Shown: positions 19,110-29,999, counted from the stretch's first letter. The stretch is 64,000 nt of DNA from an uncultured Bacteroidales bacterium (GCA_902799705.1 CADCBP010000007.1:124001-188000), one strand, 5' to 3'. Numbers and translations are program-made. The notes: generated from the letters alone by a model not told the origin.

Positions 19110-20282
19110 ATGATTAGAGCGTATATTGTAATTGCGTTGTATGTGTTGGTTCCGGTGCTGATCATTGAGTGTTTCAAGCGCTGGACATGGATGCAGAAGA
19201 TCGGTACGGTCGTAGCCGCATACGCGGTGGGTATCCTCTTCGCCCTAACGGGTTTTGTGCATTTCGATGCCGGCACGGCCGAGGCATTGTCGTTCAGCAA
19301 GATCCAGTCCACGCTGATGTCAGTAACCGTACCATTGGCTATTCCGCTGATGCTGTTCAACTGCGATTTCAAGTTATGGACCAAAGCGTTGCCGAAGACC
19401 CTCTGGTCGCTGGTAGGCGGTGTCAGCGCTGTGCTGGTGGCCGTGATAAGCGGTTATTTCATCTTCCGCACCCCGGAAGTACCGGAGTTTAACAAGGTGG
19501 CGGCGATGATGACGGGTATCTACACCGGCGGCACGATGAACTTCAACGCCCTGGGGGCTTCGTTAGGTGTGGATAAGACGGTGATGGCCATCGTGCTGGC
19601 CTTCGAGATGGTACTGACCACGCCGTATATCTTCTTCATCATCGGCGGCGGCTACAAGATCTTCCGTAAGATCCTGCCGTACGAGGATATCACCCGCAGA
19701 GGTCGCAAGGACGAAGCGGTGGAGACCAAGGATATCGAGAACTACAAGGGTATGTTCGACCGCCATAACGCAGGCGGCATGTTCATCGGTTTGGGACTGA
19801 GCATCCTCTTCCTCGCCATTGGTGCCGGACTGGCGCTGCTCATCACGGGTACGCTCAATGAGTTGGTGGTCATCCTGACGATTACGACCTTGTCCATCAT
19901 TGCGTCCTTCTTCAAGAAAGTGCGCGAGTTGCCCAAGACCTTCGAGTTGGGAATGTTCTTCATCCTCATCTTCTCGGTCATCGTGGCATCGCTCTTCGAC
20001 ATTCACAGTGTGAACGGCGGTTCGCTGATGATCGGTCTGTTCGTCGCATGGGTGATGCTCGTTGCTGCGGGACTGCATCTGCTGCTCTGCCGTATCATGC
20101 ACGTGAGCGGTGACTTGTTCTGCGTAAGCCAGATCGCCCTGCTCTGCTCTCCGCCTTTCGTCCCGCCGGTAGTGGGCGCCATGAAAAACAAGAAAGTGCT
20201 CATCTCCGGTATCGTGATCGGGCTGATCGGATACGCCATCGGCACATATTTAGGCGTGGCGATTGCATTTTTATTGAAGTGA
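19110..20282 (+). CDS. DUF819 family membrane protein (YjcL-like)
   Basis: A 390-residue protein with about 10-12 hydrophobic segments. Conserved stretches such as YTGGTMNFNALGASLGVDKT and the C-terminal LCSPPFVPPVVGAMKNKKVL fit DUF819, a transporter-like family of unknown substrate. A hydrophilic loop of about 40 residues (EDITRRGRKDEAVETKDIEN) splits the two halves. The stop codon lies in the first unit of the heptamer array at 20279. Confidence 0.85.
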   Translation: MIRAYIVIALYVLVPVLIIECFKRWTWMQKIGTVVAAYAVGILFALTGFVHFDAGTAEALSFSKIQSTLMSVTVPLAIPLMLFNCDFKLWTKALPKTLWSLVGGVSAVLVAVISGYFIFRTPEVPEFNKVAAMMTGIYTGGTMNFNALGASLGVDKTVMAIVLAFEMVLTTPYIFFIIGGGYKIFRKILPYEDITRRGRKDEAVETKDIENYKGMFDRHNAGGMFIGLGLSILFLAIGAGLALLITGTLNELVVILTITTLSIIASFFKKVRELPKTFELGMFFILIFSVIVASLFDIHSVNGGSLMIGLFVAWVMLVAAGLHLLLCRIMHVSGDLFCVSQIALLCSPPFVPPVVGAMKNKKVLISGIVIGLIGYAIGTYLGVAIAFLLK

Positions 20283-20306
20283 AAAGTGAAAAGTGAAAGG
20301 TGAAAT
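20279..20306 (+). repeat. Heptamer array from stop codon to start codon
   Basis: Four perfect 7-bp units (GTGAAAA, GTGAAAA, GTGAAAG, GTGAAAT). The stop TGA of the DUF819 gene is at 20280-20282 in unit one, and the preferred ATG of the barrel gene (20305-20307) begins in unit four. Confidence 0.9.
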
Positions 20307-21801
20307 GAGAAGATTTCTGATTATAGTATTAGCTGCGCTGTTGGCATTGCCGATGGCGGCGAAGAAGAAAGAGCCCAAACCGCAGGAAGTGGATTCGTTG
20401 GGTCGTAAGATCAAGACCGGTTGGAACTTCGGCATCCTGCCTTCTATCGCGTATGACGCCGATTACGGTTTTCAGGGCGGATTGCTGACCAACGTCTATT
20501 TCTACGGCGACGGCAAGCAGTATCCGGAGTATATCCACTCGATATACGTCGAGGCGGCTTATACCACGAAGCATCACGGTATCTTCCGCGTCAACTACGA
20601 CTCCAAATACCTCATTCCGGGGTATCGTCTGACGCTCGACGCGACCTATCTGCCGGACGCGATGTGCGACTTCTACGGATTCAACGGATACCCGTCGCGT
20701 TATAATGCCGACTGGTGCGCATGGAACAAAGACTCCACGAAGATGAACCTGGACGAATACCGTACCCGTGTCTTCTACAAGTACAAACGCGACCTGATCC
20801 GCGTAGCCGGTGACATCGAAGGTACAATCTACAAAGACCTGAAATGGAACGCCGGTGTCGGTGTGTTAGGTTATCTCGTCGGCGACTGCGATATCAACAT
20901 GCTCAACGGAAGGAACGTCTATGTCGATACGCTGCGTCACCAGAAAGCGCTCAACCCGAACGAACAGTTGCTGTACGACAAGTACAAGACCTGGGGTCTG
21001 ATTGGAGCGGATGAGATGAACGGCGGTTGGCATCCCTACGCCCGCGCCGGTATCACCTACGACACCCGCGACAAACGCCAGGGCCCGAACAAAGGTATCT
21101 ATACCGACCTTTTCTTCACCTACTCGGCGGCCTTCAATGCGGCGTACGGTCAACAGGCCGCAGCGGGTTACAACCACCTGCAGTTCAACTTCACATTCCG
21201 TCATTACGTGCCGTGTTACTACGACAAGAACGGCATCAACCGCATCACGTTCGCATACCGTCTTGGGTTGCAGAACCTCATCGCCGGCCACTCGCCGTTC
21301 TACATGAACAACTACATGAACGCGCTCTTCATCCAGCGCGTGTACTACGAAGGACTGGGAGGAGGTAACTCCGTACGCGGCATGATGGCGCATCGTATCT
21401 TAGCCAACGGCTTTGCGTTTGCGAACGTCGAGTTCCGGTTCCGCGTAGTCAATTTCGATATCGGACGCCAACATTTCTTTATCGGTTTGAACCCGTTCTT
21501 CGACCTCGGTATCGTGACGCAGCCGTATAACCTCGACGCACTTGTAGCGCGCAACACGCACGGGCTGTACCAGACGCTCGCCGAGAGTTTTGACGCACAT
21601 CATGATCCGGACGAGCAGTTCTCGGACTATTTCACCTCTGATTCCAAAGATATCTATCGTCCGCACATGACTTTTGGTGTGGGACTGAAGATCGGAATGA
21701 ACGAGAACTTCGTACTCTCCGCCGACTGGGGAATGCCGATTGACCGGCAGGACAATAACAAACTGGCCAACTTCTACGTAAAGATGGGATACCTTTTTTA
21801 A
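20305..21801 (+). CDS. BamA/TamA-like outer-membrane protein
   Basis: About 498 residues from MRRFLIIVLAALLALPMAAK, a clear signal peptide; a start four codons upstream is possible. The mature protein is rich in alternating Tyr, Phe and Gly strands. It contains YARAGITYDTRDKRQGPNKG, close to the bacterial surface-antigen (Omp85 C-terminal barrel) motif, and ends in NFYVKMGYLF with a terminal Phe. No POTRA domains precede the barrel, so this is a short barrel-only member. It precedes an RND efflux trio, which hints at an outer-membrane role linked to export; that link is inference. Confidence 0.8.
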   Translation: MRRFLIIVLAALLALPMAAKKKEPKPQEVDSLGRKIKTGWNFGILPSIAYDADYGFQGGLLTNVYFYGDGKQYPEYIHSIYVEAAYTTKHHGIFRVNYDSKYLIPGYRLTLDATYLPDAMCDFYGFNGYPSRYNADWCAWNKDSTKMNLDEYRTRVFYKYKRDLIRVAGDIEGTIYKDLKWNAGVGVLGYLVGDCDINMLNGRNVYVDTLRHQKALNPNEQLLYDKYKTWGLIGADEMNGGWHPYARAGITYDTRDKRQGPNKGIYTDLFFTYSAAFNAAYGQQAAAGYNHLQFNFTFRHYVPCYYDKNGINRITFAYRLGLQNLIAGHSPFYMNNYMNALFIQRVYYEGLGGGNSVRGMMAHRILANGFAFANVEFRFRVVNFDIGRQHFFIGLNPFFDLGIVTQPYNLDALVARNTHGLYQTLAESFDAHHDPDEQFSDYFTSDSKDIYRPHMTFGVGLKIGMNENFVLSADWGMPIDRQDNNKLANFYVKMGYLF

Positions 21802-21832
21802 AGTTTAAAGTTGAAAGATTAAAGTTTAAAGA
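21798..21832 (+). repeat. Heptamer array from stop codon to RND adaptor start
   Basis: Five perfect units (TTAAAGT, TTAAAGT, TGAAAGA, TTAAAGT, TTAAAGA). The stop TAA of the barrel gene is in unit one and the adaptor ATG lies 3 bp after the last unit. Confidence 0.92.
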
Positions 21833-21835
21833 TAT

Positions 21836-22921
21836 ATGAAGACCAAACAACTCTTTATCTATGCAGCTGCCGTGCTTTTGACGGCCTGCGGGGGGAAGGC
21901 GCCACAGATCACGCCGACTTCGTACAAGACCTTGACAATCAGCAAGAGCGACATCACGGTGCCGCTCAAGTACAGCGCAACACTCAAAGGCACGTCGGAC
22001 GTGACCATCAAACCGCAGATCAGCGGTCAGTTGATGGAGGTGTGCATCACGGAAGGCCAGCAGGTGAAGAAAGGTCAGGTGCTTTTCCGCATTGACAGCC
22101 GCGACGCGCAGTTGGAACTCGAGTCCGCCGAAGCGAACCTGCTTGCAGCACAAGCTTCGGAAAGCACCGCCAAACTGGAGTTCGAGAGTAACACGAACCT
22201 CTTCTCCAAAGGCATTGTCAGCCGGTATGTGCTGGAGAGTTCGGAGAATAGTTACAAACAGGCTCAGGCTGCGGTAGCCCAGTACAAGGCGATTGCCAAC
22301 CGCGCCCGCGTGAACCTCGGTTATTGCACGATAACCGCCCCGGTAGCAGGCGTCATCGGTTCCATTCCCGTCTTTGCAGGCGACCAGGTGAATGCCTCCA
22401 CCTATCTGACGATGGTGAGCGGTAATGCGCAGATGTATGCGGAGTTCTCGGTGAGCGAATCGGTATTGGAGGAGCGCGCCCAGGAAAGCGCAGGGAGCCA
22501 AGGTAATATGTCGGACTTCCCCGATGTAACCTTCCTGTTCAAGAACGGTACGGAGTACACCCGGAAAGGCCGTATCACGAGTATCACCGGTACAGTGGAC
22601 CGCACGACAGGTGCGCTGACCTGCAAAGCGACGTTCCCGAATCCTGACGGCGTACTCTACTCGGGTATCCAGGGTACGGTCGTTATTCCGATTGATGTGA
22701 AAGATGTGATGGTCGTTCCGCAGAACGCGGTAGTACGGCTGCAGAACAAGAACCTGGTCTATAAGGTAGGCGCCGACAGTTGTGCGTACAGCGCTATTGT
22801 GACGATAGCCGGTTTCGGTTCGGAACGCGACCTGGTTGTCACTTCCGGTCTCGAGGTAGGCGATGTGATCGTGACCGAAGGCGCTAATAACGTGTACGAA
22901 GGACAAAGAGTCTTGTTCTAA
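21836..22921 (+). CDS. RND efflux periplasmic adaptor (AcrA-like lipoprotein)
   Basis: A 361-residue membrane-fusion protein that links the inner-membrane pump to the outer-membrane channel. A lipobox (FIYAAAVLLTACGGK) predicts lipidation at Cys. The lipoyl domain halves are visible (TIKPQISGQLMEVCITEGQQ followed by VKKGQVLFRID, then YCTITAPVAGVIGSIPVFAG), with a coiled-coil hairpin between them. The membrane-proximal part ends SGLEVGDVIVTEGANNVYEG. It heads the adaptor-pump-channel operon. The substrate is unknown; drugs or bile-type compounds are usual for this family. Confidence 0.93.
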   Translation: MKTKQLFIYAAAVLLTACGGKAPQITPTSYKTLTISKSDITVPLKYSATLKGTSDVTIKPQISGQLMEVCITEGQQVKKGQVLFRIDSRDAQLELESAEANLLAAQASESTAKLEFESNTNLFSKGIVSRYVLESSENSYKQAQAAVAQYKAIANRARVNLGYCTITAPVAGVIGSIPVFAGDQVNASTYLTMVSGNAQMYAEFSVSESVLEERAQESAGSQGNMSDFPDVTFLFKNGTEYTRKGRITSITGTVDRTTGALTCKATFPNPDGVLYSGIQGTVVIPIDVKDVMVVPQNAVVRLQNKNLVYKVGADSCAYSAIVTIAGFGSERDLVVTSGLEVGDVIVTEGANNVYEGQRVLF

Positions 22922-22953
22922 TGTGCCATTTGATTATTTAGCCATTAAACTAT
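22919..22953 (+). repeat. Degenerate heptamer-like gap before the RND permease
   Basis: The 35 bp from stop to start can be cut into five 7-bp words (TAATGTG, CCATTTG, ATTATTT, AGCCATT, AAACTAT). CCATTTG and AGCCATT resemble words in the 53908 array. The periodicity is weak here and may be chance. Confidence 0.35.
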
Positions 22954-25900
22954 ATGAAGGGTAATATATTCATCTCGAGGCATGTGATGGCGTGCGCAAT
23001 CGCCATCGTGATCATGCTGGTCGGATATATCAGTCTCAATACCTTGCCCGTTGAGCAATATCCGAATATTGCGCCGCCTACGGTGGAGGTCTCTACGTCC
23101 TACTCGGGTGCGGATGCATACAACTGTATGAAATCAGTTATCCAGCCGCTTGAGGAGCAGATCAACGGTGTAGAGGACATGACGTACATGACCAGTTCGG
23201 CAACCTCGACGGGTGACGTGACAATCACCGTGTTTTTCAAACAGGGCACGGATCCGAATATCGCGACGGTGAACGTCCAGAACCGTGTCGCGCAGGCGCA
23301 ACCGCTGCTGCCGAGCGACGTGCTCAAGGTCGGCGTCACGACCACGAAGCGACAGAATAGTATCCTGCAGATCGCCGGACTCAAATCGACGGACGGCAAG
23401 TACGACGCGGATTTCATCTCAAACTATATCGACATCAATATCAAGCCCCGTCTGCTGCGTGTGACGGGTGTAGGAAACGTCACCAACCTCGGTAACACCT
23501 ATGCGCTGCGCGTATGGCTGAAGCCGGAGGTGATGGCGCAATATGGGTTGGTACCGAATGATGTAGCCGCTGCAATCGATGCGCAGAGCTTCGTGACTGC
23601 TACCGGTACACTCGGTCAGCAGTCCGAGAACGCCTATCAGTACCCGATGGAGTACAAAGGTACGCTGAAGAGTATCGAGGAGTTTGAAAACATCGTCCTG
23701 CGCACGCAGGATAACGGTACGATACTGTATCTGAAAGACGTAGCGACGATAGAGATCGGCGCCAAGTCCTATACCATGACCTCGCTTATGGACGGTGTAC
23801 CGGGTGTGTTCTTCCTTATCAACCAGGCGCCGGGAGCGAATGCGACACTGGTCAACCAGAAGATTGACGAACTATACGAGCAGTTAAAACCGACATTGCC
23901 TGCCGGACTGGAATTCGTCACGCTGCAGACGAGTAATGACTTCCTCTTCGCCGCCATTCACAACGTGGTGGAAACGCTGGTCATCGCCATCCTGCTGGTT
24001 ATTCTCGTTGTCTATTTCTTCCTGCAGGATTTCAAGGCGACGCTTATCCCGTCCATCTCGATCATCGTCTCGCTGCTGGGTACATTCACAATCGTACAGA
24101 TGGCCGGTTTCTCGCTGAACATACTCACGCTCTTCGCTTTGGTGCTCGCTATCGGTACTGTCGTCGATGATGCGATCGTCGTCGTCGAAGCGGTGATGGC
24201 GAAGCTGGAGACGGGTAAGATGCAGGGTTCTCCTAAGGAGCAAGCCGTTCAGGCTACCCGCGAGGCACTGAGTGAAGTGTCGGTAGCCGTTATCTCGTGT
24301 ACACTTGTCTTTATGGCCGTGTTCATCCCGGTGACGTTCATGAGTGGTACTTCGGGTACGTTCTTCACCCAGTTCGGTATCACGATAGCGGGTTCGGTAG
24401 GTCTGAGTTGCGTCTGCGCACTCGTGCTCTGTCCTGCGTTGTGCGCACTCCTGATGCGCCCCAACGAACCGGCGACAGAAGGGAAGCCTTCCTCCAAATG
24501 GAAAGGTATCAATTATTACACCAAGATCGCTTACGAGGCCAGCTATAATGCAATCCTCGACAAGTATAAGAAAGCCGTACAGGTCTATCTGAAACGTCCG
24601 TGGGTTTCGTTCGCCCTCTTAGGCGGCGCCGTGGTGCTGTTTGTACTCTTCATGAAGATCATGCCTTCGGGTCTCGTTCCGCAAGAAGACCAGGGTGTGA
24701 TTATCTGCGAGGTACGTATGCCCGAAGGCTCTACGCTGCATGAGAACACGGAGATCATGAAGCAGGTAGAAGAGAAAGTGAAGGCTATTCCGGAGATGGA
24801 GAGTTACGGCCTGTGTAGCGGCTATGGTATGCTCTCTTCACAAGGATCCAGTTATGCCACGCTCATCATCCGTCTCAAGAACTGGGACGACCGTCCGGGC
24901 TTCAAGCATTATATTGATGCCGTGATGGCGCGGTTCTACTACGACTGTCTGAGTATCAAGAACGCCCAGGTGATTCCGTTCCAGATGCCGCAGATACCGG
25001 GTTATGGTAACTCCAGTAATATAGACCTGCAGGTACAGGATATGAGCGACGGCGACATGACCGAGTTCTGCGAATATACCAACCGGTTCCTGAACAAACT
25101 GCAGGAACGCCCGGAGATCGAGAGCGCGATGTCCTCCTACTCGGAGCGTTTCCCGAAATTCAAAGTACATGTTGATCCGATCCAATGCGAGCGTGCCGGC
25201 ACGACGGCTAAAGAGGTGCTCAACACCCTCGGTACGTACTGCGGCGGAGCGTATGTAGGTAACTTCAACCAGTTCAGCAAGGTCTATCAGATATGGGTGA
25301 GTGCGGCGCAGGAATACCGCCTTGACCCCTCCTCGCTCAATAACATGTATATCAAGGTGAGCAACGGCAAGATGGCGCCGCTGTCCCAGTTCGTGCGCCT
25401 TGAGGAGATAGTAGGATCGTCCTCGCTGACCCATTTCAACCTATCCCAGACCATCTCCTGCTCCGTCGGAGCGGCCAATGGCTATTCGGAAGGCGAGGCG
25501 CATAAAGCCATCGCAGAAGTATTCAAAGAGGTGATGCCATCCTACTGCTCGTTCGAATACGGCTCGATGTCGCGCGAGGTAGAAGAGAACTCCAAGAGCA
25601 ACACCACCCTGATCATCTACCTCATCTGTATCATCCTGATATACCTCATCTTAGGTTCGCTCTATAACAGCTGGATCACGCCTTTCGCCGTACTGCTGTC
25701 TGTGCCGTTCGGTCTGATGGGTTCGTTCCTCTTCTCGTGGATAGGCAACAAGATGGGGCTGCCGGGTATGGAGAACAACATCTACCTGCAGACCGGTGTG
25801 ATCATGCTGATTGGTCTGTTAGCCAAGACGGCGATTCTGATTACCGAGTTCGCTTCGGAGCGCCGCAAGCAGGGTCTTTCGATCGTCGAAGCAGCACTCG

Positions 25901-26172
25901 AGGCTTGTAAAGAGCGTCTGCGTCCGATCCTGATGACCGTCATCACGATGATCGTCGGTATGATTCCGCTCGTCATCTCCGGCGGTGCCGGCGCGAACGG
26001 AAACCGCGCTTTGGCGCTCGGCGTCGTAGGAGGTATGTCAATCGGTACCCTCGCCCTGGTATTCGTCGTACCGGCCTTCTTCATCGTCTTCCAGACCCTG
26101 GAGGAGAAAATCAGCGGTCAGCCGGCAGCAATCAGCAATCAGCAATCCGAAGGAAAGGAGGAAGAGAAATGA
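22954..26172 (+). CDS. RND multidrug efflux permease (AcrB/HAE1 family)
   Basis: A 1072-residue proton-driven pump of normal length. The N-terminal span is followed by LNTLPVEQYPNIAPPTVEVS, typical of HAE1 pumps. The proton-relay motif GTVVDDAIVVVEAV carries the two conserved Asp residues in TM4. The second half repeats the fold (MLIGLLAKTAILITEFASER, then LRPILMTVITMIVGMIPLVI). The last residues [15 protein letters not shown] come from a heptamer array and look like a late addition. Its stop overlaps the next start by 4 bp (ATGA), so channel translation is coupled. Confidence 0.95.
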   Translation: MKGNIFISRHVMACAIAIVIMLVGYISLNTLPVEQYPNIAPPTVEVSTSYSGADAYNCMKSVIQPLEEQINGVEDMTYMTSSATSTGDVTITVFFKQGTDPNIATVNVQNRVAQAQPLLPSDVLKVGVTTTKRQNSILQIAGLKSTDGKYDADFISNYIDINIKPRLLRVTGVGNVTNLGNTYALRVWLKPEVMAQYGLVPNDVAAAIDAQSFVTATGTLGQQSENAYQYPMEYKGTLKSIEEFENIVLRTQDNGTILYLKDVATIEIGAKSYTMTSLMDGVPGVFFLINQAPGANATLVNQKIDELYEQLKPTLPAGLEFVTLQTSNDFLFAAIHNVVETLVIAILLVILVVYFFLQDFKATLIPSISIIVSLLGTFTIVQMAGFSLNILTLFALVLAIGTVVDDAIVVVEAVMAKLETGKMQGSPKEQAVQATREALSEVSVAVISCTLVFMAVFIPVTFMSGTSGTFFTQFGITIAGSVGLSCVCALVLCPALCALLMRPNEPATEGKPSSKWKGINYYTKIAYEASYNAILDKYKKAVQVYLKRPWVSFALLGGAVVLFVLFMKIMPSGLVPQEDQGVIICEVRMPEGSTLHENTEIMKQVEEKVKAIPEMESYGLCSGYGMLSSQGSSYATLIIRLKNWDDRPGFKHYIDAVMARFYYDCLSIKNAQVIPFQMPQIPGYGNSSNIDLQVQDMSDGDMTEFCEYTNRFLNKLQERPEIESAMSSYSERFPKFKVHVDPIQCERAGTTAKEVLNTLGTYCGGAYVGNFNQFSKVYQIWVSAAQEYRLDPSSLNNMYIKVSNGKMAPLSQFVRLEEIVGSSSLTHFNLSQTISCSVGAANGYSEGEAHKAIAEVFKEVMPSYCSFEYGSMSREVEENSKSNTTLIIYLICIILIYLILGSLYNSWITPFAVLLSVPFGLMGSFLFSWIGNKMGLPGMENNIYLQTGVIMLIGLLAKTAILITEFASERRKQGLSIVEAALEACKERLRPILMTVITMIVGMIPLVISGGAGANGNRALALGVVGGMSIGTLALVFVVPAFFIVFQTLEEKISGQPAAISNQQSEGKEEEK
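26127..26147 (+). repeat. Heptamer array in the 3' end of the RND permease gene
   Basis: Three perfect AGCAATC units encode the Ile-Ser-Asn-Gln-Gln-Ser part of the C-terminal tail. The unit has no stop codon on either strand. Confidence 0.85.
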
Positions 26173-27557
26173 AAAAGTATATATCTATCGTTTTAGCCGC
26201 TGTGGTTCTAAGTGCCTGCGGTGTATATAAGAAATACACCCCGCAGAACGAAGCGCCGGACAAACTCTTCGGTAGCGGCGACTCAATCGCGCAGGTGGCG
26301 TTGAACGACTCGTCATCCATCGCCTCTGTCTCCTGGAAGGAGTTCTTTACCGACCCGCTGTTGCAGCGTCTAATCACCACGGCGCTGGAGAACAACACCG
26401 ACCTGCAATCGGCGCGCATCGCCGTAGAGCAGGCGCAGGCGAGTCTGAAAGCGGCAAAACTGGCGTATATCCCTTCGCTCAGTCTCAACCCGCAAGCCGG
26501 TATCTACAGTACGATGGGTACCGACGGCGCAATGAGCGCGGCGAGTTATACGTATAACATCCCCTTGCAACTGGACTGGAACATCGGTATAGCGGGTTCG
26601 GTAACCGTCAACAAGCGAAAAGCCAAAGCCGTTTTAGGTCAGGCTGAAGCCTCTCTCGACGCGACGCGGGCGAACCTCATCTCCACCGTCGCGCAATATT
26701 ATTTCCAGCTGTTGCTGCGCGACATGGAACTGAAGATCCTCATCGAGACCGACAGTCTCTGGGGAGAGTCGTTGGAGACTGAGCGTGCGCTCTGGGAGAA
26801 CGGACAGGCCTATTCGACTGCTGTCAACCAGATGGAGGCGTCCTGTATGGATGTCAAGAAGCAGATCATCGACACAAAGCGAAGCATCCTCTCGGCGGAG
26901 AACAGCCTGTGCAGACTGCTGCGCACTACGCCGCAACATATCGAGCGCACCGCCTGGGGAGCCTACGACTTGCCGGAGCGCTTCGGTACGGGTGTACCGG
27001 CTGCGCTGCTGGAGAACCGTCCGGATATCAAGGCTGCCGACCAGTCGCTCGCAGAGGCGTTCTATAACACCGCTGCCGCCAAGGCGAATTTCTATCCCTC
27101 GCTCTCGCTGCAAGGTCTCTTGGGATGGACCAACAACGGCGGTATCATCGCCGACCCGGGGGCACTGCTGCTCAAGGCAGCAGCTTCGCTGATGCAACCG
27201 ATCTTCGCGCAAGGCAAACTGCAGGCGCAACTCAAGATTGCCAAACTGAACCAGGAGGACAAACTCAACAACTATGTACAGATCGTCATCAATGCCGGCA
27301 ACCAAGTGAACGAGGCACTGGCAGATTGTCAGGCGGCGAAGGACAAAGATGCATTGTATAAACACCAGCTGGAAGTGCTGCATGATGCCTACACCGGTAC
27401 GCACGAACTGATGAACAGCGGAAAAGCAACGTACCTGGAGGTACTCACGGCGCAAGAGTCGCTACTCGCCGCACAACTGAACGAAGCCGAGAACCTGTAC
27501 GACGGCGCTATCGCGTTGATTGCACTCTATATCTCCCTCGGCGGCGCAACAAAGTAA
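26169..27557 (+). CDS. Outer-membrane efflux channel (NodT/OprM-type lipoprotein)
   Basis: A 462-residue TolC-fold channel. A lipobox ([17 protein letters not shown]) gives an outer-membrane lipoprotein. Two structural repeats are visible, each starting with long helices ([20 protein letters not shown] and later [20 protein letters not shown]). The motif [14 protein letters not shown] is typical of the family. It completes the adaptor-pump-channel set started at 21836. Confidence 0.93.
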   Translation: MKKYISIVLAAVVLSACGVYKKYTPQNEAPDKLFGSGDSIAQVALNDSSSIASVSWKEFFTDPLLQRLITTALENNTDLQSARIAVEQAQASLKAAKLAYIPSLSLNPQAGIYSTMGTDGAMSAASYTYNIPLQLDWNIGIAGSVTVNKRKAKAVLGQAEASLDATRANLISTVAQYYFQLLLRDMELKILIETDSLWGESLETERALWENGQAYSTAVNQMEASCMDVKKQIIDTKRSILSAENSLCRLLRTTPQHIERTAWGAYDLPERFGTGVPAALLENRPDIKAADQSLAEAFYNTAAAKANFYPSLSLQGLLGWTNNGGIIADPGALLLKAAASLMQPIFAQGKLQAQLKIAKLNQEDKLNNYVQIVINAGNQVNEALADCQAAKDKDALYKHQLEVLHDAYTGTHELMNSGKATYLEVLTAQESLLAAQLNEAENLYDGAIALIALYISLGGATK

Positions 27558-27596
27558 AGGAGTAACAGCGGTATTTCGCAGAAAAATCGTAAAATA

Positions 27597-27628
27597 TTTG
27601 TGTATTCCAAAAAATTGTAGTACCTTTG
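27597..27628 (+). promoter_or_regulatory. Promoter of pnp
   Basis: TTTG (27597-27600), 20 bp, then TACCTTTG (27621-27628). It leaves a 5' leader of about 60 nt before the ATG at 27694. Confidence 0.88.
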
Positions 27629-27693
27629 CACGACTTTTTGTGGGTCCAATAATTAACCGGACGCAAACGGCGTCCATAAATGACAAAAAACAG

Positions 27694-29964
27694 ATGAATA
27701 TTGTAAGAAAAGAAATTGCTCTACCTGATGGTCGTACGATCACCTTGGAGACCGGCAAATTAGCCAAGCAGGCTGACGGTGCGGTGATGGCCACCCTGGG
27801 CAACACGATGATTCTCGCTACCGTATGCTCGGCGAAGGATGCCGTGCCCGGTACGGATTTCATGCCCTTGACCGTAGAGTACAAAGAGAAATTTGCTTCG
27901 GCAGGACGTTTCCCAGGTGGCTTTACCCGCCGCGAAGGAAAAGCTTCGGACTATGAGATTCTTATCGCGCGTCTTATTGACCGCGCCCTCCGTCCGCTGT
28001 TCCCGTCGAACTACCACGCTGAGACCTTCGTCAATGTGACGATGTATTCGGCGGACGGTATCGACATGCCGGAGTCTATCGCCGGTCTGGCAGCAGGAGC
28101 TGCCCTCGCATGCTCGGATATTCCTTTCGAGGGTCCGGTCAGCGAAGTACGCGTAGCACGCGTGGACGGCAAAATGGTGATTAACCCTACCTTCGAGCAA
28201 TGCGAGCACGCTGACCTCGAGTTGATGGTAGCCGCCACGTATGACAACATCATGATGGTGGAGGGTGAGATGAAAGAAGTGCCGGAGAGCGTGATGCTCG
28301 AGGCTATCAAGGCTGCACACGAAGCTATCAAACCGCAATGCCTCGCTATCGACGAGATGATGAAGGCGTACGGCAAAGAGACTAAACGCGAGTACTGCCA
28401 TGAGGTGAATGATGAAGAGTTGAAGCAGGCTGTTCATGACTATTCGTATGCTCGTGCCTATGCGCAGGCTACTTCGGCGGACACCGACAAGCATCACCGC
28501 GAGGCGATGTTCAGCCAGATTTGCGAAGATTTCAAGACAGAGAAAGCAGACTATATGGCAGCCCGCGCAGAGGCGCTTGGAGTAGAGATTGATGAGGTCG
28601 CTGCCCTCGTGGACCGCTATTATCACGATGTAGAGAAAGAGGCGATGCGTCGCGCCGTCCTCGATGAGGGCAAGCGTCTCGACGGTCGTAAGACCACGGA
28701 GATTCGTCCTATCTGGTGCGAAGTAAGTCCGCTGCCGGGACCTCACGGATCCTCTATCTTCACACGCGGTGAGACCCAGTCGCTCAGTACCGTCACGCTC
28801 GGTACCAGCCGCGATGAGAAAATCGTGGATGAGGCGCTCATTCAAGGTACGGACAAGTTCCTGTTGCACTATAACTTCCCGCCGTTCTCGACGGGTGAGG
28901 CAAAGGCTCAACGCGGCGTAGGCCGTCGCGAGATCGGGCACGGTAACCTTGCTTGCCGCGCATTGAAGAACATGATTCCGGAGGACTTCCCTTACACCGT
29001 ACGCGTCGTTTCCGACATCCTCGAGTCCAACGGTTCGTCTTCCATGGCTACTGTCTGCGCCGGTACACTCGCGCTGATGGATGCCGGCGTGCCGATGAAG
29101 AAACCTGTCAGCGGTATCGCGATGGGGCTCATCTCGGAGAACCAGGGTAAGAACTACGCCATCCTGAGTGATATCCTCGGCGACGAGGACCACCTCGGCG
29201 ACATGGACTTCAAGACGACCGGTACCAAGGACGGTCTGACCGCTTGTCAGATGGATATCAAGGTGGACGGTCTGAGTTACGAGATTCTCGAGAACGCTCT
29301 CGCGCAGGCGCATGAGGCGCGCATGTATATCCTTAATAAGATATTGGAGACCATGCCTGCTCCGCGTCCTGAGCTCAAGCCGCAGGCTCCGCGTATCACC
29401 TCCTTCATCATCCCGAAGGATATGATTGGCGCTGTCATTGGCCCGGGCGGTAAGATTATCCAGGGCATCCAGGCTGAGACCGGAGCGGTCATCTCTATCG
29501 ACGAGATAGAAGAGGGCGGCAAGGTGGAAGTCGCTTCGAACAACGGCGAGTCCATGGCTGCCGCTATCGCGAAGATCAAGGCTATCGTAGCCCTGCCGGA
29601 AGTAGGTGAAGTATATGACTCCGTAGTGAAATCGATCATGCCTTACGGCTGCTTCGTGGAGTTCATGCCGGGTAAGGAAGGTCTGCTGCATATCAGCGAG
29701 ATCGACTGGAAACGCTATGAGACCATGGAAGAGACCGGTATCAAGGAAGGCGACCATATCACCATCAAGCTGTTGGAGGTTGATCCAAAGACCGGTAAGT
29801 TCCGTCTGAGCGCCAAGGCGCTGAAGGAGAAACCCGAAGGCTATACCGAGCCGGAGCGTCCTGCACGTGCACCCCGCGGTGACCGCAACAACCACGCCGA
29901 CGGAGCACGACTCGAGAGAGGGCCCCGTCCCGAACGTCGAGGACCGCGTCCCGAGAAACACTAA
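27694..29964 (+). CDS. pnp: Polyribonucleotide nucleotidyltransferase (PNPase)
   Basis: 756 residues from [21 protein letters not shown] prefer this start because it lies after the promoter and matches the family; an upstream in-frame ATG at 27520 falls inside the preceding gene. Two RNase PH domains are present (the first with [20 protein letters not shown], the second with [18 protein letters not shown]), then a KH domain ([20 protein letters not shown]) and an S1 domain ([20 protein letters not shown]). The tail after about residue 700 is rich in Arg and Pro. The enzyme degrades mRNA 3' to 5' using phosphate. Confidence 0.98.
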   Translation: MNIVRKEIALPDGRTITLETGKLAKQADGAVMATLGNTMILATVCSAKDAVPGTDFMPLTVEYKEKFASAGRFPGGFTRREGKASDYEILIARLIDRALRPLFPSNYHAETFVNVTMYSADGIDMPESIAGLAAGAALACSDIPFEGPVSEVRVARVDGKMVINPTFEQCEHADLELMVAATYDNIMMVEGEMKEVPESVMLEAIKAAHEAIKPQCLAIDEMMKAYGKETKREYCHEVNDEELKQAVHDYSYARAYAQATSADTDKHHREAMFSQICEDFKTEKADYMAARAEALGVEIDEVAALVDRYYHDVEKEAMRRAVLDEGKRLDGRKTTEIRPIWCEVSPLPGPHGSSIFTRGETQSLSTVTLGTSRDEKIVDEALIQGTDKFLLHYNFPPFSTGEAKAQRGVGRREIGHGNLACRALKNMIPEDFPYTVRVVSDILESNGSSSMATVCAGTLALMDAGVPMKKPVSGIAMGLISENQGKNYAILSDILGDEDHLGDMDFKTTGTKDGLTACQMDIKVDGLSYEILENALAQAHEARMYILNKILETMPAPRPELKPQAPRITSFIIPKDMIGAVIGPGGKIIQGIQAETGAVISIDEIEEGGKVEVASNNGESMAAAIAKIKAIVALPEVGEVYDSVVKSIMPYGCFVEFMPGKEGLLHISEIDWKRYETMEETGIKEGDHITIKLLEVDPKTGKFRLSAKALKEKPEGYTEPERPARAPRGDRNNHADGARLERGPRPERRGPRPEKH

Positions 29965-29999
29965 TTAAAGTTTAGAGATTAGTGTTTAGAGTTTAGAGA
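29965..29999 (+). repeat. Heptamer array after pnp
   Basis: Five perfect units (TTAAAGT, TTAGAGA, TTAGTGT, TTAGAGT, TTAGAGA) start at the base after the pnp stop codon and end where the terminator begins. Confidence 0.92.

Noticed and set aside
27760-29961. Open frame of 733 codons on the minus strand
   Set aside because: It is antisense to pnp, with no promoter or recognisable domain; a codon-bias shadow.
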